Part shown: positions 38,628-47,337 of the stretch, in pieces
Layout: the number at the start of each line of letters is the position of its first letter
Numbering within the stretch: position 1 is the first letter of the stretch
NCBI RefSeq assembly: GCF_011090185.1
Contig: NZ_JAAFGS010000014.1
Location: 1 to 56,312, forward strand
DNA: 56,312 nucleotides
Source of the DNA: Saccharibacillus alkalitolerans
GTDB lineage: Bacteria > Bacillota > Bacilli > Paenibacillales > Paenibacillaceae
Direction of reading: 5' to 3'
The notes under the pieces: model-generated
The model's database searches: none
Told to the model about the DNA's origin: nothing
The model's input: only the letters and a program-made list of their open reading frames with translations
Translations under genes and position numbers: made by a program

Positions 38628-38819
38628 TTAAATTATCGCTTCAATCGCATAGGAGAGTCCGATGTCGATTACCCAAAAGAATACAGCCATCACAACAATC
38701 GTTCCCAAAACAACAAGCGTGTAATTGGTCAGTTCTTTGCGATTGGGCCAGCGAACCTTTTTAAGTTCAGCCCAGCTTTCGGAGAAAAAGGAAAACATAG
38801 ACTTGAAGCTCTTTTTCAC
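38628..38819 (-). CDS. secE: Preprotein translocase subunit SecE
   Basis: A 63-residue SecE of the short, single-helix type. The amphipathic part FFSESWAELKKVRWPNRKEL is followed by one membrane helix (about 33-55). The start is GTG at 38819, eight bases after GGAGGTG. It lies 21 bases after rpmG and 24 before nusG. Confidence 0.95.
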   Translation of the reverse strand: MKKSFKSMFSFFSESWAELKKVRWPNRKELTNYTLVVLGTIVVMAVFFWVIDIGLSYAIEAII

Positions 38820-38840
38820 GCCGACGACACCTCCAACTAA

Positions 38841-38990
38841 CTATCTGGTTTCACGATGAGGAGTTTGCGAGTTGCAATACTTGCAATACTTCTTCATCTC
38901 CATGCGGTCAGGGTGATTACGTTTGTTCTTCATCGTTGTATAATTGCGCTGCTTGCACTGCGTGCATGCCAACGTGATAATAACCCGCAT
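38841..38990 (-). CDS. rpmG: 50S ribosomal protein L33, zinc-binding form
   Basis: A 49-residue L33 beginning [17 protein letters not shown]9, C12, C36 and C39 form a zinc ribbon ('C+' type). The ATG at 38990 follows GGGAGGTGTACATCT and the stop is at 38841-38843. It is first in rpmG-secE-nusG-rplK-rplA, as in other Bacillota. Confidence 0.96.
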   Translation of the reverse strand: MRVIITLACTQCKQRNYTTMKNKRNHPDRMEMKKYCKYCNSQTPHRETR

Positions 38991-39040
38991 AGATGTACAC
39001 CTCCCGAAGATATCCTTCAATCAAGAAGAACTCGTATTGA

Positions 39041-39062
39041 GCCTAAAATCATGATTTTAGGC
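39041..39062. repeat. 22-bp perfect palindrome in the rpmG leader
   Basis: The half-site GCCTAAAATCA is followed directly by its exact complement, TGATTTTAGGC. It lies about 5-26 nt into the predicted transcript from the promoter at 39074-39102 and 50 bases before rpmG. It could be a protein operator or a 5'-terminal RNA hairpin. There is no uracil tail, so it is not a terminator. Confidence 0.7.
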
Positions 39063-39073
39063 CTACCTAAAAC

Positions 39074-39102
39074 ACTTTAGCATAGCCGGTATATGCTGTC
39101 AA
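39074..39102 (-). promoter_or_regulatory. Sigma-A promoter of rpmG-secE-nusG-rplKA
   Basis: Consensus TTGACA (39102-39097), 17-bp spacer, TAAAGT (39079-39074). It lies between the sigH terminator and rpmG. Confidence 0.85.
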
Positions 39103-39140
39103 CGAAAAACGTTGATCGGACGCGGTTTTTTCGCATTATG

Positions 39141-39170
39141 CAGAAAAAGACTCCCTGAAGGGAGTCTTTC
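39141..39170 (-). terminator. Terminator after sigH
   Basis: AAAGACTCCC and GGGAGTCTTT form a perfect stem around TTCA, followed by TTCTGC after a run of five T. It lies about 60 bases past the sigH stop. Confidence 0.9.
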
Positions 39171-39229
39171 TCCTCGCCCTTGCCTCGCGGGCGGCTTGTT
39201 GTATATGTAACCGGCCTGACGCAGCCCAT

Positions 39230-39877
39230 TCACACTTGATCCCGTACTTCCAAATACTTCTCCAACTTGCGCTTCACCCGCTGAAGCGCGTTATCGATCG
39301 ATTTGACGTGCCTGCGGAGATCGACGGCGATTTCCTGGTAGGAACGCCCGTCCAGGTAAAGCATAAGCACCTGACGTTCGAGTTCGCTCAAAATTTCCGA
39401 CATCTTGTCTTCCAGCCCGTTGAATTCTTCGCGGTTAATGATCAACTCTTCCGGATCGCAGACCTGGGATACGCAAATGATATCCAGCAGCGTTCGGTCC
39501 GAATCTTCTTCGTAAATCGGTTTGTCCAACGACACATACGAATTGAGAGGAATATGCTTCTGCCTCGTCGCCGTCTTGATCGCCGTAATGATCTGCCGCG
39601 TGATGCACAGTTCGGCGAACGCCTTGAACGAAGCCAGCTTGTCTCCGCGAAAATCGCGAATCGACTTGTACAGTCCGATCATGCCTTCCTGGATGATGTC
39701 TTCCCGGTCGGCTCCGATCAGGAAATACGAACGCGCCTTGGCGCGCACGAAATTCCGGTACTTGTTGATCAGATATTCCAGCGCCTCGCTGTCGCCGAGA
39801 TGAACCGCTTCCACGACTTCTTCGTCGCTCTGGAAATCGTAAGGTGACACTATGACGTCTTTGAGATCTACACTCAC
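39230..39877 (-). CDS. sigH: RNA polymerase sigma factor SigH (Spo0H)
   Basis: Sigma-H directs the transition to stationary phase, competence and early sporulation. Region 2 is recognisable (NKYRNFVRAKARSYF, IGADREDIIQEGMIGLYKSI) and region 4 has GRSYQEIAVDLRRHVKSIDN. The start is set at GTG 39877, seven bases after GGAGGG, giving 215 residues beginning M-SVDLKDVIV; a TTG at 39883 is the alternative. It has its own promoter and terminator, so it is monocistronic. It sits between rae1 and rpmG as in Bacillus. Confidence 0.97.
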   Translation of the reverse strand: MSVDLKDVIVSPYDFQSDEEVVEAVHLGDSEALEYLINKYRNFVRAKARSYFLIGADREDIIQEGMIGLYKSIRDFRGDKLASFKAFAELCITRQIITAIKTATRQKHIPLNSYVSLDKPIYEEDSDRTLLDIICVSQVCDPEELIINREEFNGLEDKMSEILSELERQVLMLYLDGRSYQEIAVDLRRHVKSIDNALQRVKRKLEKYLEVRDQV

Positions 39878-39934
39878 CAGCAATCCCTCCGGCCGCGGCG
39901 CAAGTTTCGAGCCTGTCGTAAAAGTTAGCCTCAG

Positions 39935-39962
39935 TATATATTATGTCACCTTACACCGTCAA
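39935..39962 (-). promoter_or_regulatory. Sigma-A promoter of sigH
   Basis: TTGACG (39962-39957), 16-bp spacer, TATATA (39940-39935); an overlapping TATACT would give 18 bp. It lies 58 bases before the sigH start. Confidence 0.7.
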
Positions 39963-40044
39963 CCGCAGAACGACCAAAAGAGGGGCCTGATGGCGGATAA
40001 TTCCTTTTTGTACACCGAGTTGTAATAAAACGCTTACTTTTGTT

Positions 40045-40074
40045 CCGCGAAAAAGCGGCGCCTATTGGCGCCGC
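40045..40074 (-). terminator. Terminator overlapping the rae1 stop codon
   Basis: GCGGCGCC and GGCGCCGC form a perfect 8-bp stem with a four-base loop that includes part of the rae1 stop codon, followed by TTTTTCGCGG. The last rae1 codons are thus part of the stem. Confidence 0.8.
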
Positions 40075-40583
40075 CAGCGTTCAAAAAGTTTAAGCTGTTC
40101 GGGCGTGAGCTTGCCGTCGAGCGTGTTCCGGCTTCCCAGCCGGGCCTGCTCGGCGATTCTTTTTCCGATCTCGCGCTCGCTCTGCTCGACATCGACCAAC
40201 AACTCGAGCGCCGGTACCCGAAGCGCTCCCTGCGCGAAGGCGACGCTCTGCTCGACGAAGTCGTTCGTCGCCACATACACGAGCCGGCGCTTTCCGCCGA
40301 GCTGGCCGGCGAAGCGTTCGATCGCTTCGTCCGCGGTCTCTTTCTCTTTGGTGAAGTAGACCTCGACCTTGCCCTGCTTGAAGGACTTCCCCTTTCCGGG
40401 TACGCGGTAAGCGTCGAAGACGGCGATCACCCGCCGTCCCGTAAACGCCTGGTAATCGGCCAGCCGCTCGAGCAGGCGATCGCGGGCTTCGTCCATATCG
40501 ATTTGCGACAGCGAAGCCAGGTCGGGCCAGGCTCCGATCATGTTGTAGCCGTCCACCAGAAGCACATCCCGCAAATCGGCCAT
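40062..40583 (-). CDS. rae1: Ribosome-associated A-site endoribonuclease Rae1 (YacP, NYN domain)
   Basis: A 173-residue NYN/PIN-like nuclease. The acidic active-site residues are in LLVDGYNMIG (near residue 10), AVFDAYRV and VATNDFVEQ. In B. subtilis Rae1 enters the ribosomal A site and cleaves certain mRNAs in a translation-dependent way. The start at 40583 follows GTAGGACG and begins MADLRDVLLVDGYN. It lies nine bases past rlmB and ends the cysE-cysS-mrnC-rlmB-rae1 unit. Confidence 0.93.
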   Translation of the reverse strand: MADLRDVLLVDGYNMIGAWPDLASLSQIDMDEARDRLLERLADYQAFTGRRVIAVFDAYRVPGKGKSFKQGKVEVYFTKEKETADEAIERFAGQLGGKRRLVYVATNDFVEQSVAFAQGALRVPALELLVDVEQSEREIGKRIAEQARLGSRNTLDGKLTPEQLKLFERWRRQ

Positions 40584-40592
40584 CGTCCTACG

Positions 40593-41339
40593 CTACTTTC
40601 TGCCGCTGCGCTGGCGCAGCACTTCGTACATGACGACGCCCGCGGCGACGGAAGCGTTCAGCGAATTGATCCGGCCCTGCATCGGCAGCTTGATCAGCAC
40701 GTCGCATTTCTCGCGCACGAGACGTCCCATGCCTTCGCCTTCGTTGCCGATCACAAGCGCGACCGGACCTTTGAAGACATCCGTTTCGTAAATTTCGCCC
40801 TCGGCCCGCACGTCGGTGCCCGCGATCCAGACGCCCGATTCCTTCAGCTTCTCCATCGTCTGCGCCAGGTTCGTCACGCGCGCGACCGGCACGTATTCCG
40901 CCGCGCCCGCGCTCGTCTTCGACACCGTCGCGTTGACCTGAGCCGAACGGCGCTTCGGAATGATGACGCCGTGCACGCCCGTACAGTCGGCCGTACGCAG
41001 GATGGAACCGAGATTATGCGGGTCTTCGATTTCGTCCAAAATCAGCAGGAACGGATCTTCGTCCTTCGCGGCCGCCGCCGCGAGCAGGTCTTCGACCTCC
41101 GCGTAGACGTAAGGAGCCGCCTGGGCGACCACGCCCTGGTGCTGGATGCCCGGCACGAGCGTGTCCAGCTTGCGCTTGTCGGCGGTCTGGACGACGACGC
41201 CGCGGTTTTTCGCTTCCGTCAGAATCGGCTGCATCTGCTTCTGCTGGGTTCCTTCGGCGATCCAAATTTTATTGATGCTTCTTCCGGCTCTCAGCGCCTC
41301 GGCGACCGAGTGCTTGCCGGCAATCAATTCTTCTTCCAT
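40593..41339 (-). CDS. rlmB: 23S rRNA (guanosine-2'-O-)-methyltransferase RlmB
   Basis: A SPOUT-family TrmH-like rRNA methyltransferase of 248 residues. The N-terminal substrate domain begins MEEELIAGKHSVAEALRAGR. The knotted catalytic domain has LILDEIEDPHNLGSILRTA, VIGNEGEGMGRLV and the C-terminal LPMQGRINSLNASVAAGVVM. Its target by homology is G2251 of 23S rRNA; related YacO proteins may also act on tRNA. It lies 55 bases past mrnC. Confidence 0.95.
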   Translation of the reverse strand: MEEELIAGKHSVAEALRAGRSINKIWIAEGTQQKQMQPILTEAKNRGVVVQTADKRKLDTLVPGIQHQGVVAQAAPYVYAEVEDLLAAAAAKDEDPFLLILDEIEDPHNLGSILRTADCTGVHGVIIPKRRSAQVNATVSKTSAGAAEYVPVARVTNLAQTMEKLKESGVWIAGTDVRAEGEIYETDVFKGPVALVIGNEGEGMGRLVREKCDVLIKLPMQGRINSLNASVAAGVVMYEVLRQRSGRK

Positions 41340-41394
41340 GCTGATACTCCCCTTCTGCCGGCGGCGCTTCGCCGCCGCTCTCGTATGTGATCCA

Positions 41395-41901
41395 TCAGGT
41401 CCGTCCGGGAACGTCCGCGTCCGGAGAAGCCAATCCCAACCGAATCAGCTCTTCCAGCCGCTCGGCCCGCCCGGCGTAATACAGATAGCCGGCCAGACAT
41501 TCCAGCGCCGTGGCATGCCGATACTCGAGCACGTCGGCGTTTTTGGGCACGGAGCCCGACTTGGCGTTTCGTCCGCGGCGAACGATATCGGCTTCCTCTT
41601 CGCTCAGCGCGTCTTCGATCCGGAACAGCAGCCGCGCCTGGGCGCCGGCCGAGACAAGCTTGGTCGCCTCGCGGTGCAGATGATGCGGCCGCAGGTTGGC
41701 ATGTCCGATCAGGTACTGCCGGATCGCCACTTCGAACACCGCGTCGCCGATATAGGCCAGCACGAGCGGCGGGAGCAGTCCCGGCGGCTTGGACGGCGGG
41801 TAGCCGAACAGCAGCCCGTCCGCTCCGTTTCTCCGTTCGGTCTCCGCCGCTTCGCGGAGGTCCCCGCCTGCCTCTCCGTCCCTTTTATCGTGTTCGGTCA
41901 T
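41395..41901 (-). CDS. mrnC: Mini-ribonuclease III (MrnC)
   Basis: A 168-residue RNase III-like protein with only the catalytic domain and no double-stranded-RNA-binding domain. The catalytic stretch LVLAYIGDAVFEVAIRQYL carries the Y-I-G-D-A signature. In B. subtilis it matures 23S rRNA ends. The N-terminal 40 residues are hydrophilic and longer than usual. It begins one base after the cysS stop, with GGAG inside cysS. Confidence 0.94.
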   Translation of the reverse strand: MTEHDKRDGEAGGDLREAAETERRNGADGLLFGYPPSKPPGLLPPLVLAYIGDAVFEVAIRQYLIGHANLRPHHLHREATKLVSAGAQARLLFRIEDALSEEEADIVRRGRNAKSGSVPKNADVLEYRHATALECLAGYLYYAGRAERLEELIRLGLASPDADVPGRT

Positions 41902-41902
41902 C

Positions 41903-43306
41903 TTATTTTCTCCGCCATCTCATGCCCTGCGGCGTATCTTCCAGCAAAATGCCGCGCTCGGCGAGCAGGTCGCGGATTTCGTCGGAACGACTCCAATTTT
42001 TCGCTTTGCGCGCTTCGGCGCGTTCGGCGATCAGGGATTCCACTTCTTCGTCCAGCAGTTCCGCGCTCGGCTCGGCCGCAATGCGCAGCACGCCGTTCAT
42101 TTTGCGGAAAGCTTCGAGCAGCGCTTCGAGATCGGCTTTGCGGGCCACTTCTTCGCGCAGCGCGCGGTTGGCCTCGTTCACCCATTCGAAAATCGCGGTC
42201 ACGGCATCCGGCGTATTGAAGTCGTCGTCCATTTTCGCGTAAAAATCGTTCAAAATCGCATCCAGCTTCCCGCGAAGCGCGTCCGTCACGGCTTCCGTTC
42301 CCGCCGTTGCCGCTCCCAGGCGATGATGCACCGCTCCGACGGCATTCTCGATCCGCTCCACGCTGTTCAGCGACTGCTGCATATTGTCCGCGCTGAAGTT
42401 AAGCGGGTTGCGGTAGTGCGTCGACAGGACGAAATAGCGCAGCGCTTCTTTTTTATACTGCTTGCGCAGGTCCTGCACCGTGATGCCGTTGCCGAGCGAC
42501 TTGGACATTTTCTCGTTGTCGATATTGACGTAGCCGTTATGCATCCAATAATTGGACAGCGCGTGGCCGCTCAAGCACTCCGATTGCGCGATCTCGCATT
42601 CGTGATGCGGGAACTGCAGATCCTGTCCGCCGCCGTGAATGTCGAGCGTGTCGCCGAGATAGCGGCGCGCCATCGCCGAGCATTCGATATGCCAACCCGG
42701 CCGCCCCGGTCCCCATGGACTTTCCCAGGAAATCTCGCCCGGCTTCGCCCCTTTCCAGAGCACGAAGTCTTCCTGATTTTCCTTGCGCGCGTCGACTTCG
42801 ATCCGGATGCCGAACTGCAGCTGCTCCAGGTTCTGCCGCGACAGCTTGCCGTACTGCTCGAAGCTCGACGTACGGAAATACACGTCGCCGCCGCTCGGGT
42901 AGGCGTGCCCCGTTTTGACCAGCTCGTCGATGAACGCGATGATGTCGTCCATGTTCTCCGTCACGCGCGGGTTCAAGGTCGCCTTTTCCACGCCGAGTCC
43001 TTCCAGATCCTCGTAGTAAGCCGCGATAAACTTCTCCGCCACCTCCGGCACCGTCGTGTTCATCGCTTCCGCCTTGCGGATCAGCTTGTCGTCGACGTCG
43101 GTAAAGTTCACCACGTAGTTGACGTCATATCCCCGGTCTTCCAGGTACGCTCTGACCACGTCGAAAAAGATGACCGGACGCGCGTTCCCGATATGGATAT
43201 AATCGTAAACGGTCGGGCCGCATACATACATATTGACCTTATCCGGATTTACCGGCACGAATTTCTCTTTTTCCCTCGTCATCGTATTGTAAATTTGCAG
43301 GGCCAT
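41903..43306 (-). CDS. cysS: Cysteinyl-tRNA synthetase
   Basis: A class I synthetase of 467 residues. The HIGH-type motif is HIGN at residues 38-41, preceded by the zinc-binding C29 in YVCGPTVYDY; other zinc ligands lie in IECSAMARRYLG and FPHHECEIAQSE. The KMSKS loop is present near residue 270. It follows cysE by 30 bases, so both answer to the cysteine T-box upstream. Confidence 0.98.
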   Translation of the reverse strand: MALQIYNTMTREKEKFVPVNPDKVNMYVCGPTVYDYIHIGNARPVIFFDVVRAYLEDRGYDVNYVVNFTDVDDKLIRKAEAMNTTVPEVAEKFIAAYYEDLEGLGVEKATLNPRVTENMDDIIAFIDELVKTGHAYPSGGDVYFRTSSFEQYGKLSRQNLEQLQFGIRIEVDARKENQEDFVLWKGAKPGEISWESPWGPGRPGWHIECSAMARRYLGDTLDIHGGGQDLQFPHHECEIAQSECLSGHALSNYWMHNGYVNIDNEKMSKSLGNGITVQDLRKQYKKEALRYFVLSTHYRNPLNFSADNMQQSLNSVERIENAVGAVHHRLGAATAGTEAVTDALRGKLDAILNDFYAKMDDDFNTPDAVTAIFEWVNEANRALREEVARKADLEALLEAFRKMNGVLRIAAEPSAELLDEEVESLIAERAEARKAKNWSRSDEIRDLLAERGILLEDTPQGMRWRRK

Positions 43307-43336
43307 TTCTCCACATTCCTCTCTCGTTCTCGTCGC

Positions 43337-44017
43337 TTACTTCTGACCGTCTCCGCTTCCCGCCGCGCGCGGCGGCTCGCCGTACGTTTCGCGGCGAACC
43401 GCTTCCAGCTCCCGCTGAAGCTCGCCGATTTGGCGCCGCAGCTCGCAGATCGCATCGTGCGAAGGGTCGGGCATCTGATGGCTGAGCCGGTCGACCTTAC
43501 GGCCGTGCTGCCGGACGATCTGGCCGGGGATGCCCACCACCGTACTGTTCGGCGGCACTTCCTTGAGCACGACGGAATTCGATCCGATGCTGCTCTGATC
43601 CCCCACCGTAATGGAGCCCAGCACCTTGGCTCCGGAGCCGATGACCACGTTGTTGCCGATCGTCGGATGCCTCTTCCCTTTTTCTTTACCCGTGCCTCCC
43701 AGCGTGACGCCCTGATAGATGACGACGTCGTCGCCGATCTCGCACGTCTCGCCGATCACTACGCCCATTCCGTGGTCGATGAACAGGCGATCGCCGATCG
43801 TCGCGCCCGGATGAATCTCGATTCCGGTAAAAAAGCGTCCGATCTGCGATACTGTCCTCGCCATCGTGAAGCGCCGCCACTTATACAGCTTGTGCGCGAT
43901 CCGGTGAGCCCAAATCGCGTGCAGCCCCGAATAGGTGAAGACGACTTCGAACATGCTTCTCGCGGCCGGATCGTTATCGAAAACGGCGCGTATATCGGAC
44001 CTCATCGATTTGAACAT
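43337..44017 (-). CDS. cysE: Serine O-acetyltransferase
   Basis: Makes O-acetylserine, the carbon acceptor for cysteine synthesis. The C-terminal two thirds is a left-handed beta helix of hexapeptide repeats with the catalytic [18 protein letters not shown] and [18 protein letters not shown]. The start at 44017 follows GCGAGGAAGCGTG and gives 226 residues, [17 protein letters not shown] variable C-terminal tail follows the family's GIPGQIV. It is the first gene after the cysteine T-box. Confidence 0.97.
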   Translation of the reverse strand: MFKSMRSDIRAVFDNDPAARSMFEVVFTYSGLHAIWAHRIAHKLYKWRRFTMARTVSQIGRFFTGIEIHPGATIGDRLFIDHGMGVVIGETCEIGDDVVIYQGVTLGGTGKEKGKRHPTIGNNVVIGSGAKVLGSITVGDQSSIGSNSVVLKEVPPNSTVVGIPGQIVRQHGRKVDRLSHQMPDPSHDAICELRRQIGELQRELEAVRRETYGEPPRAAGSGDGQK

Positions 44018-44041
44018 CACGCTTCCTCGCTTCCATTGCCC

Positions 44042-44385
44042 CAAAATAAAAACGCCTCTGCAGCATCATGCTGCAGAGGCGTTCGACCGCGGTTCCACTC
44101 TGCTTGGATCATCCGGGCGCCCGGCCGATCCGTCTCGTTCAAGTCCGTAACGGGGACCGGCCGGCGGACTCTAGCCCGGCGCCGTCGGCGTCCGGGTTCG
44201 AACCCGCAGCTCCCAGGCGCATTTCCGTCTGCCGGCTCCGGACGGCTCCCAGCCCGCGCCTGCGGCCCTTAAGGGCTTCGGCGTCCGGCCGTCCTCTCTG
44301 GGGATTCGGCGTACGACGTACTTCTCCTGTTCTTCGCTATCAAAATATTCGATTAATGACGGTATGGGATAGATCTTGTTTAGCC
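44042..44385 (-). ncRNA. T-box riboswitch, tRNA-Cys specific, upstream of cysES
   Basis: The T-box sequence TGGAACCGCG is at 44097-44088. It is followed by a terminator with a perfect 15-bp stem and three-base loop (44083-44051), then TTTATTTT. In stem I the segment GAACAGGAGAAGTACG and AGAGAGGACGG are typical. A TGC (cysteine) codon at 44221-44219, after GGAAA, is the likely specifier. B. subtilis has a Cys T-box at the same place. Uncharged tRNA-Cys should favour antitermination and raise cysE-cysS expression. Confidence 0.88.
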
Positions 44386-44414
44386 ATTATAAACGAATCG
44401 AAGCGGTCTGACAA
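44386..44414 (-). promoter_or_regulatory. Sigma-A promoter of the cysE T-box transcript
   Basis: TTGTCA (44414-44409), 17-bp spacer, consensus TATAAT (44391-44386), about 100 bases past the gltX stop. With the T-box this fills the 496-base gap between gltX and cysE. Confidence 0.85.
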
Positions 44415-44513
44415 TCCGTCCTCGATCCGCAATTCGATTCATCCCGGCAAGCGCCGCGGCGACGTCCCGAGAAGCCCAGCGGCCGTTCTGTCCGGGAACC
44501 TTCGGCCTCCGGC

Positions 44514-45971
44514 TTAAACGCTTTGCGCCTTCAGGCGTTCGATCACGGTCTCTTTGCCGAGCAGATAGATCGTCTGATTGAGGTCGCGGCCGTGCATTTG
44601 ACCGGTCAGCGCGACTCGGATCGGCATGAACAGCTGTTTGCCCTTGATCCCGTTCTCCTTCTGCACTTCCTTGATGAGAGCGGCCATTCGTTCCGGCGAG
44701 AACTCGTCCGAGGCTTCGACTTTTTCGAGGAACGCGCCCAGCGCCACCGGGGCTTTTTCGTCGGCCAGCACTTCGCGCTCTTCTTCGCCGAACTCCACGT
44801 CCTTGCGGAAAAACATCTCCGACAGATTCACGATATCCGACGCGGCGTTCATCTGCTCCTGATACAGCGCGACGAGGCGCTCCGCCCAATCCTGCCGCGC
44901 GGCATCCAGCGTCTCCGGCAGGAGGCCCGCTTTTTGCAGATGAGGAATGGCCAGGTCCGCGATTCGTTTCGGATCGGCGTTTTTGATGTAGTGATTGTTG
45001 ATATGCGCCAGCTTGTGCGGATCGAACACGGCCGGGCTCTTCGACAATCGGTTCGCATTGAAGATCGAAATCAGTTCCTCGCGGCCGAAAATCTCTTCTT
45101 CGCCTTCCGGCGACCAGCCGAGCAGGGCGATGAAATTGAACAGCGCTTCCGGCAGATAGCCGAGTTCTTCGTACTGCGAGATGAATTGAATGATCGATTC
45201 GTTGCGCTTGCTGAGCTTCTTGTGGTCTTCGCCCACGATCAGCGTCATGTGCGCGAAACGCGGCGCTTCCCAGCCGAGCGCTTCGTAAATCATCAGCTGG
45301 CGCGGCGTGTTGGAGATATGATCTTCCCCGCGCAGCACATGCGAGATCTTCATCAGGTAGTCGTCGATGACGACGGCGAAGTTGTACGTCGGAATGCCGT
45401 CGCGCTTCACGATAACGAAGTCTCCCATATCCTCCGTAGTGAAGGAAATCTCGCCTTTGACCATGTCGTCGAACGTGTACGTTTTGTTCTCGGGCACGCG
45501 GAAACGCACGCTCGGCACCCGGCCTTCGGCTTCGAACGCCTGCCGCTGTTCAAGGGTCAGATCTCGATGTTTGCCCGAGTAACGCGGCGTCTGTCCGGCC
45601 GCCATCTGTTCTTCGCGCTCTTTTTCGAGTTCTTCCTCCGTGCAGTAGCACAGGTAAGCCAAGCCTTTATCCAGCAGCTCCTGCCAATATGTTTTGTAGA
45701 TGTCGAGACGTTCCGTTTGGCGGTAAGGTCCGTAGTCTCCGCCGATATCGATGCTTTCGTCCCATTCGATCCCCAGCCATTTCATATATTTCAGTTGGCT
45801 TTCTTCGCCGCCCGCCACGTTCCGTTTCACGTCGGTGTCCTCGATGCGCACGATGAACTTGCCGCCCTGGTTGCGGGCATACAGATAGTTGAACAGCGCC
45901 GTTCTGGCATTGCCGATATGCAAATGGCCCGTAGGGCTCGGCGCATAGCGCACGCGTACTTCCTTGGTCAT
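44514..45971 (-). CDS. gltX: Glutamyl-tRNA synthetase
   Basis: A class I synthetase of 485 residues. The HIGH-type motif lies in [16 protein letters not shown] (about 12-27) and the KMSKS-type motif is KLSKR. Bacillota enzymes of this type usually also charge tRNA-Gln with glutamate; I cannot tell from sequence alone. It follows ispF by 35 bases and precedes the cysE promoter. Confidence 0.98.
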   Translation of the reverse strand: MTKEVRVRYAPSPTGHLHIGNARTALFNYLYARNQGGKFIVRIEDTDVKRNVAGGEESQLKYMKWLGIEWDESIDIGGDYGPYRQTERLDIYKTYWQELLDKGLAYLCYCTEEELEKEREEQMAAGQTPRYSGKHRDLTLEQRQAFEAEGRVPSVRFRVPENKTYTFDDMVKGEISFTTEDMGDFVIVKRDGIPTYNFAVVIDDYLMKISHVLRGEDHISNTPRQLMIYEALGWEAPRFAHMTLIVGEDHKKLSKRNESIIQFISQYEELGYLPEALFNFIALLGWSPEGEEEIFGREELISIFNANRLSKSPAVFDPHKLAHINNHYIKNADPKRIADLAIPHLQKAGLLPETLDAARQDWAERLVALYQEQMNAASDIVNLSEMFFRKDVEFGEEEREVLADEKAPVALGAFLEKVEASDEFSPERMAALIKEVQKENGIKGKQLFMPIRVALTGQMHGRDLNQTIYLLGKETVIERLKAQSV

Positions 45972-46006
45972 GATTGTCTTCCTCCCGTATCGTTTCTAAA
46001 ACTCTT

Positions 46007-46495
46007 TCAAGATGATAGCATACCCTTCGTCAGGCAGACAACGGCCTGCGCCGCAATACCTTCGCCCCGCCCGGTAAAGCCGAGCCACTCGGTCGTCGTC
46101 GCTTTGACGTTCACCTGCGACTCGTCCGCTCCCAGCGCTCCGGCTATGACCGTTACCATCTGCGGGATATAAGGCGCCATTTTCGGCTTCTGCGCGATGA
46201 TCGTCGCATCCACGTTGCCGAGCGCGTAACCTCGCTCCGCCGCCATTTTCCAGACATGCTCGAGCAGCTTCAGACTGTCCGCGTCCTTGAATGCCGGGTC
46301 CGTATCCGGGAAATGCCGGCCGATGTCGCCCAACGCCAGCGCGCCCAAAATGGCGTCGCTGATCGTATGCAGCAGCACGTCGGCATCGGAATGCCCGAGC
46401 AGCCCTTTTTCGTACGGAATCGTGACGCCGCCGATGATGCAGGGCCGTCCTTCCACCAGCTGATGCACGTCGAATCCTTGTCCTACTCTGATCAT
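46007..46495 (-). CDS. ispF: 2-C-methyl-D-erythritol 2,4-cyclodiphosphate synthase
   Basis: Fifth enzyme of the MEP isoprenoid pathway, 162 residues, a trimer with zinc bound through [10 protein letters not shown] (D, H) and a histidine in [12 protein letters not shown]. The loop usually reading [16 protein letters not shown] has tryptophan (TGG) in place of lysine: [16 protein letters not shown]. The start overlaps the ispD stop by four bases (ATGA), so translation is coupled. Confidence 0.97.
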   Translation of the reverse strand: MIRVGQGFDVHQLVEGRPCIIGGVTIPYEKGLLGHSDADVLLHTISDAILGALALGDIGRHFPDTDPAFKDADSLKLLEHVWKMAAERGYALGNVDATIIAQKPKMAPYIPQMVTVIAGALGADESQVNVKATTTEWLGFTGRGEGIAAQAVVCLTKGMLSS

Positions 46496-47193
46496 GACTC
46501 TGTCTCCTTTTGCTCCGCCCGAAGCAGAAATTCCCCGTACACCAAATCTTCCGGCGTCGTAATCTTGATATTCGTATAGTCGCCCCGGGCAATGCCGACC
46601 TGAACGCCCAGCCGTTCGGCCAGCATCGCATCGTCGGTACCGACGAACCCTTCCGCATCCGCCCGTTCATGCGCCTGCAGCAGCTGCTGCCTGCGGAAGC
46701 CCTGAGGCGTCTGTATGGCCCACAGCAGACTGCGGTCAGGCGTGTCGACAATGACCCCTTCGGCATCCACGGTCTTGATCGTGTCCTTGACCGGCACGGC
46801 AAGCACCGCCGCCCCGCGGCGAAGCATCTCTTCGTAGCAGGAGGCGATGTCTTCCGTCCGGATAAAAGGCCTTACGCCGTCGTGCACCATAACCCATGGC
46901 GACGAGGCGAGCTTCAATCCTTCGTACACGGAATGCTGGCGCTCCGCTCCGCCGGCCACGACCGTCTTCACGAGCGGACATCCCGCTTCGCCGATGTAGC
47001 GAGAGCAGCGTTCGACGTCGGACTCGCCGGTTACGACGATGATTTCGGCGGTTCTCTCGAACCTTCCGAACGTTTCGATCGCCCGCAGGAACAGCGGTCG
47101 CCCTCCGAGCTCGAGAAACTGCTTGCTTTCCTTGGTTCCCATGCGAGAACCGCGGCCGGCCGCGACCACGATCACGCTCAAATTCCGTTCCAT
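46492..47193 (-). CDS. ispD: 2-C-methyl-D-erythritol 4-phosphate cytidylyltransferase
   Basis: Third enzyme of the MEP pathway, 233 residues. The nucleotide-binding signature [11 protein letters not shown] lies near residues 9-19, and [11 protein letters not shown] near 100-115 is typical. The start at 47193 ([13 protein letters not shown]) is chosen from family length; the ribosome site AAAGGCGGGA is modest. The frame extends to 47361 across a terminator. In B. subtilis yacL precedes ispD; here it is absent. A TATACT lies near 47240 without a good -35 box. Confidence 0.95.
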   Translation of the reverse strand: MERNLSVIVVAAGRGSRMGTKESKQFLELGGRPLFLRAIETFGRFERTAEIIVVTGESDVERCSRYIGEAGCPLVKTVVAGGAERQHSVYEGLKLASSPWVMVHDGVRPFIRTEDIASCYEEMLRRGAAVLAVPVKDTIKTVDAEGVIVDTPDRSLLWAIQTPQGFRRQQLLQAHERADAEGFVGTDDAMLAERLGVQVGIARGDYTNIKITTPEDLVYGEFLLRAEQKETES

Positions 47194-47302
47194 TCGTCCA
47201 GTCCCGCCTTTATGACCATTTCGCTTTTTTCGCGTCTCTTTAGTATACCCTCGGCGGACGGCGAAAACTACAAGCTCGGGCGAAAACTTAAGAGTGCCCG
47301 AA

Positions 47303-47337
47303 CGAAAAAGAAGCCTTCCCGAAGGGAAGGCTTCTTC
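47303..47337 (-). terminator. Terminator after disA
   Basis: GAAGAAGCCTTCCC and GGGAAGGCTTCTT form a nearly perfect stem with a three- to four-base loop, followed by TTTCGTTC. It starts about 20 bases past the disA stop and separates radA-disA from ispD-ispF-gltX. Confidence 0.85.

Noticed and set aside
44051..44083. The long perfect hairpin near 44051-44083 as an insertion-element end or REP repeat
   Set aside because: It follows a T-box sequence, is followed by a T-run and lies just before cysE, so it is the T-box terminator.
44380..44889. Minus-strand frame across the end of gltX and the cysE promoter
   Set aside because: Overlaps gltX in another frame, lacks a ribosome site, and its product is arginine/glycine-rich as expected for a shadow frame.
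47236..47245. TATACT ahead of ispD as a promoter
   Set aside because: Spacing to the only -35-like hexamer (TTGTAG) is about 20 bp, too long for a confident call.
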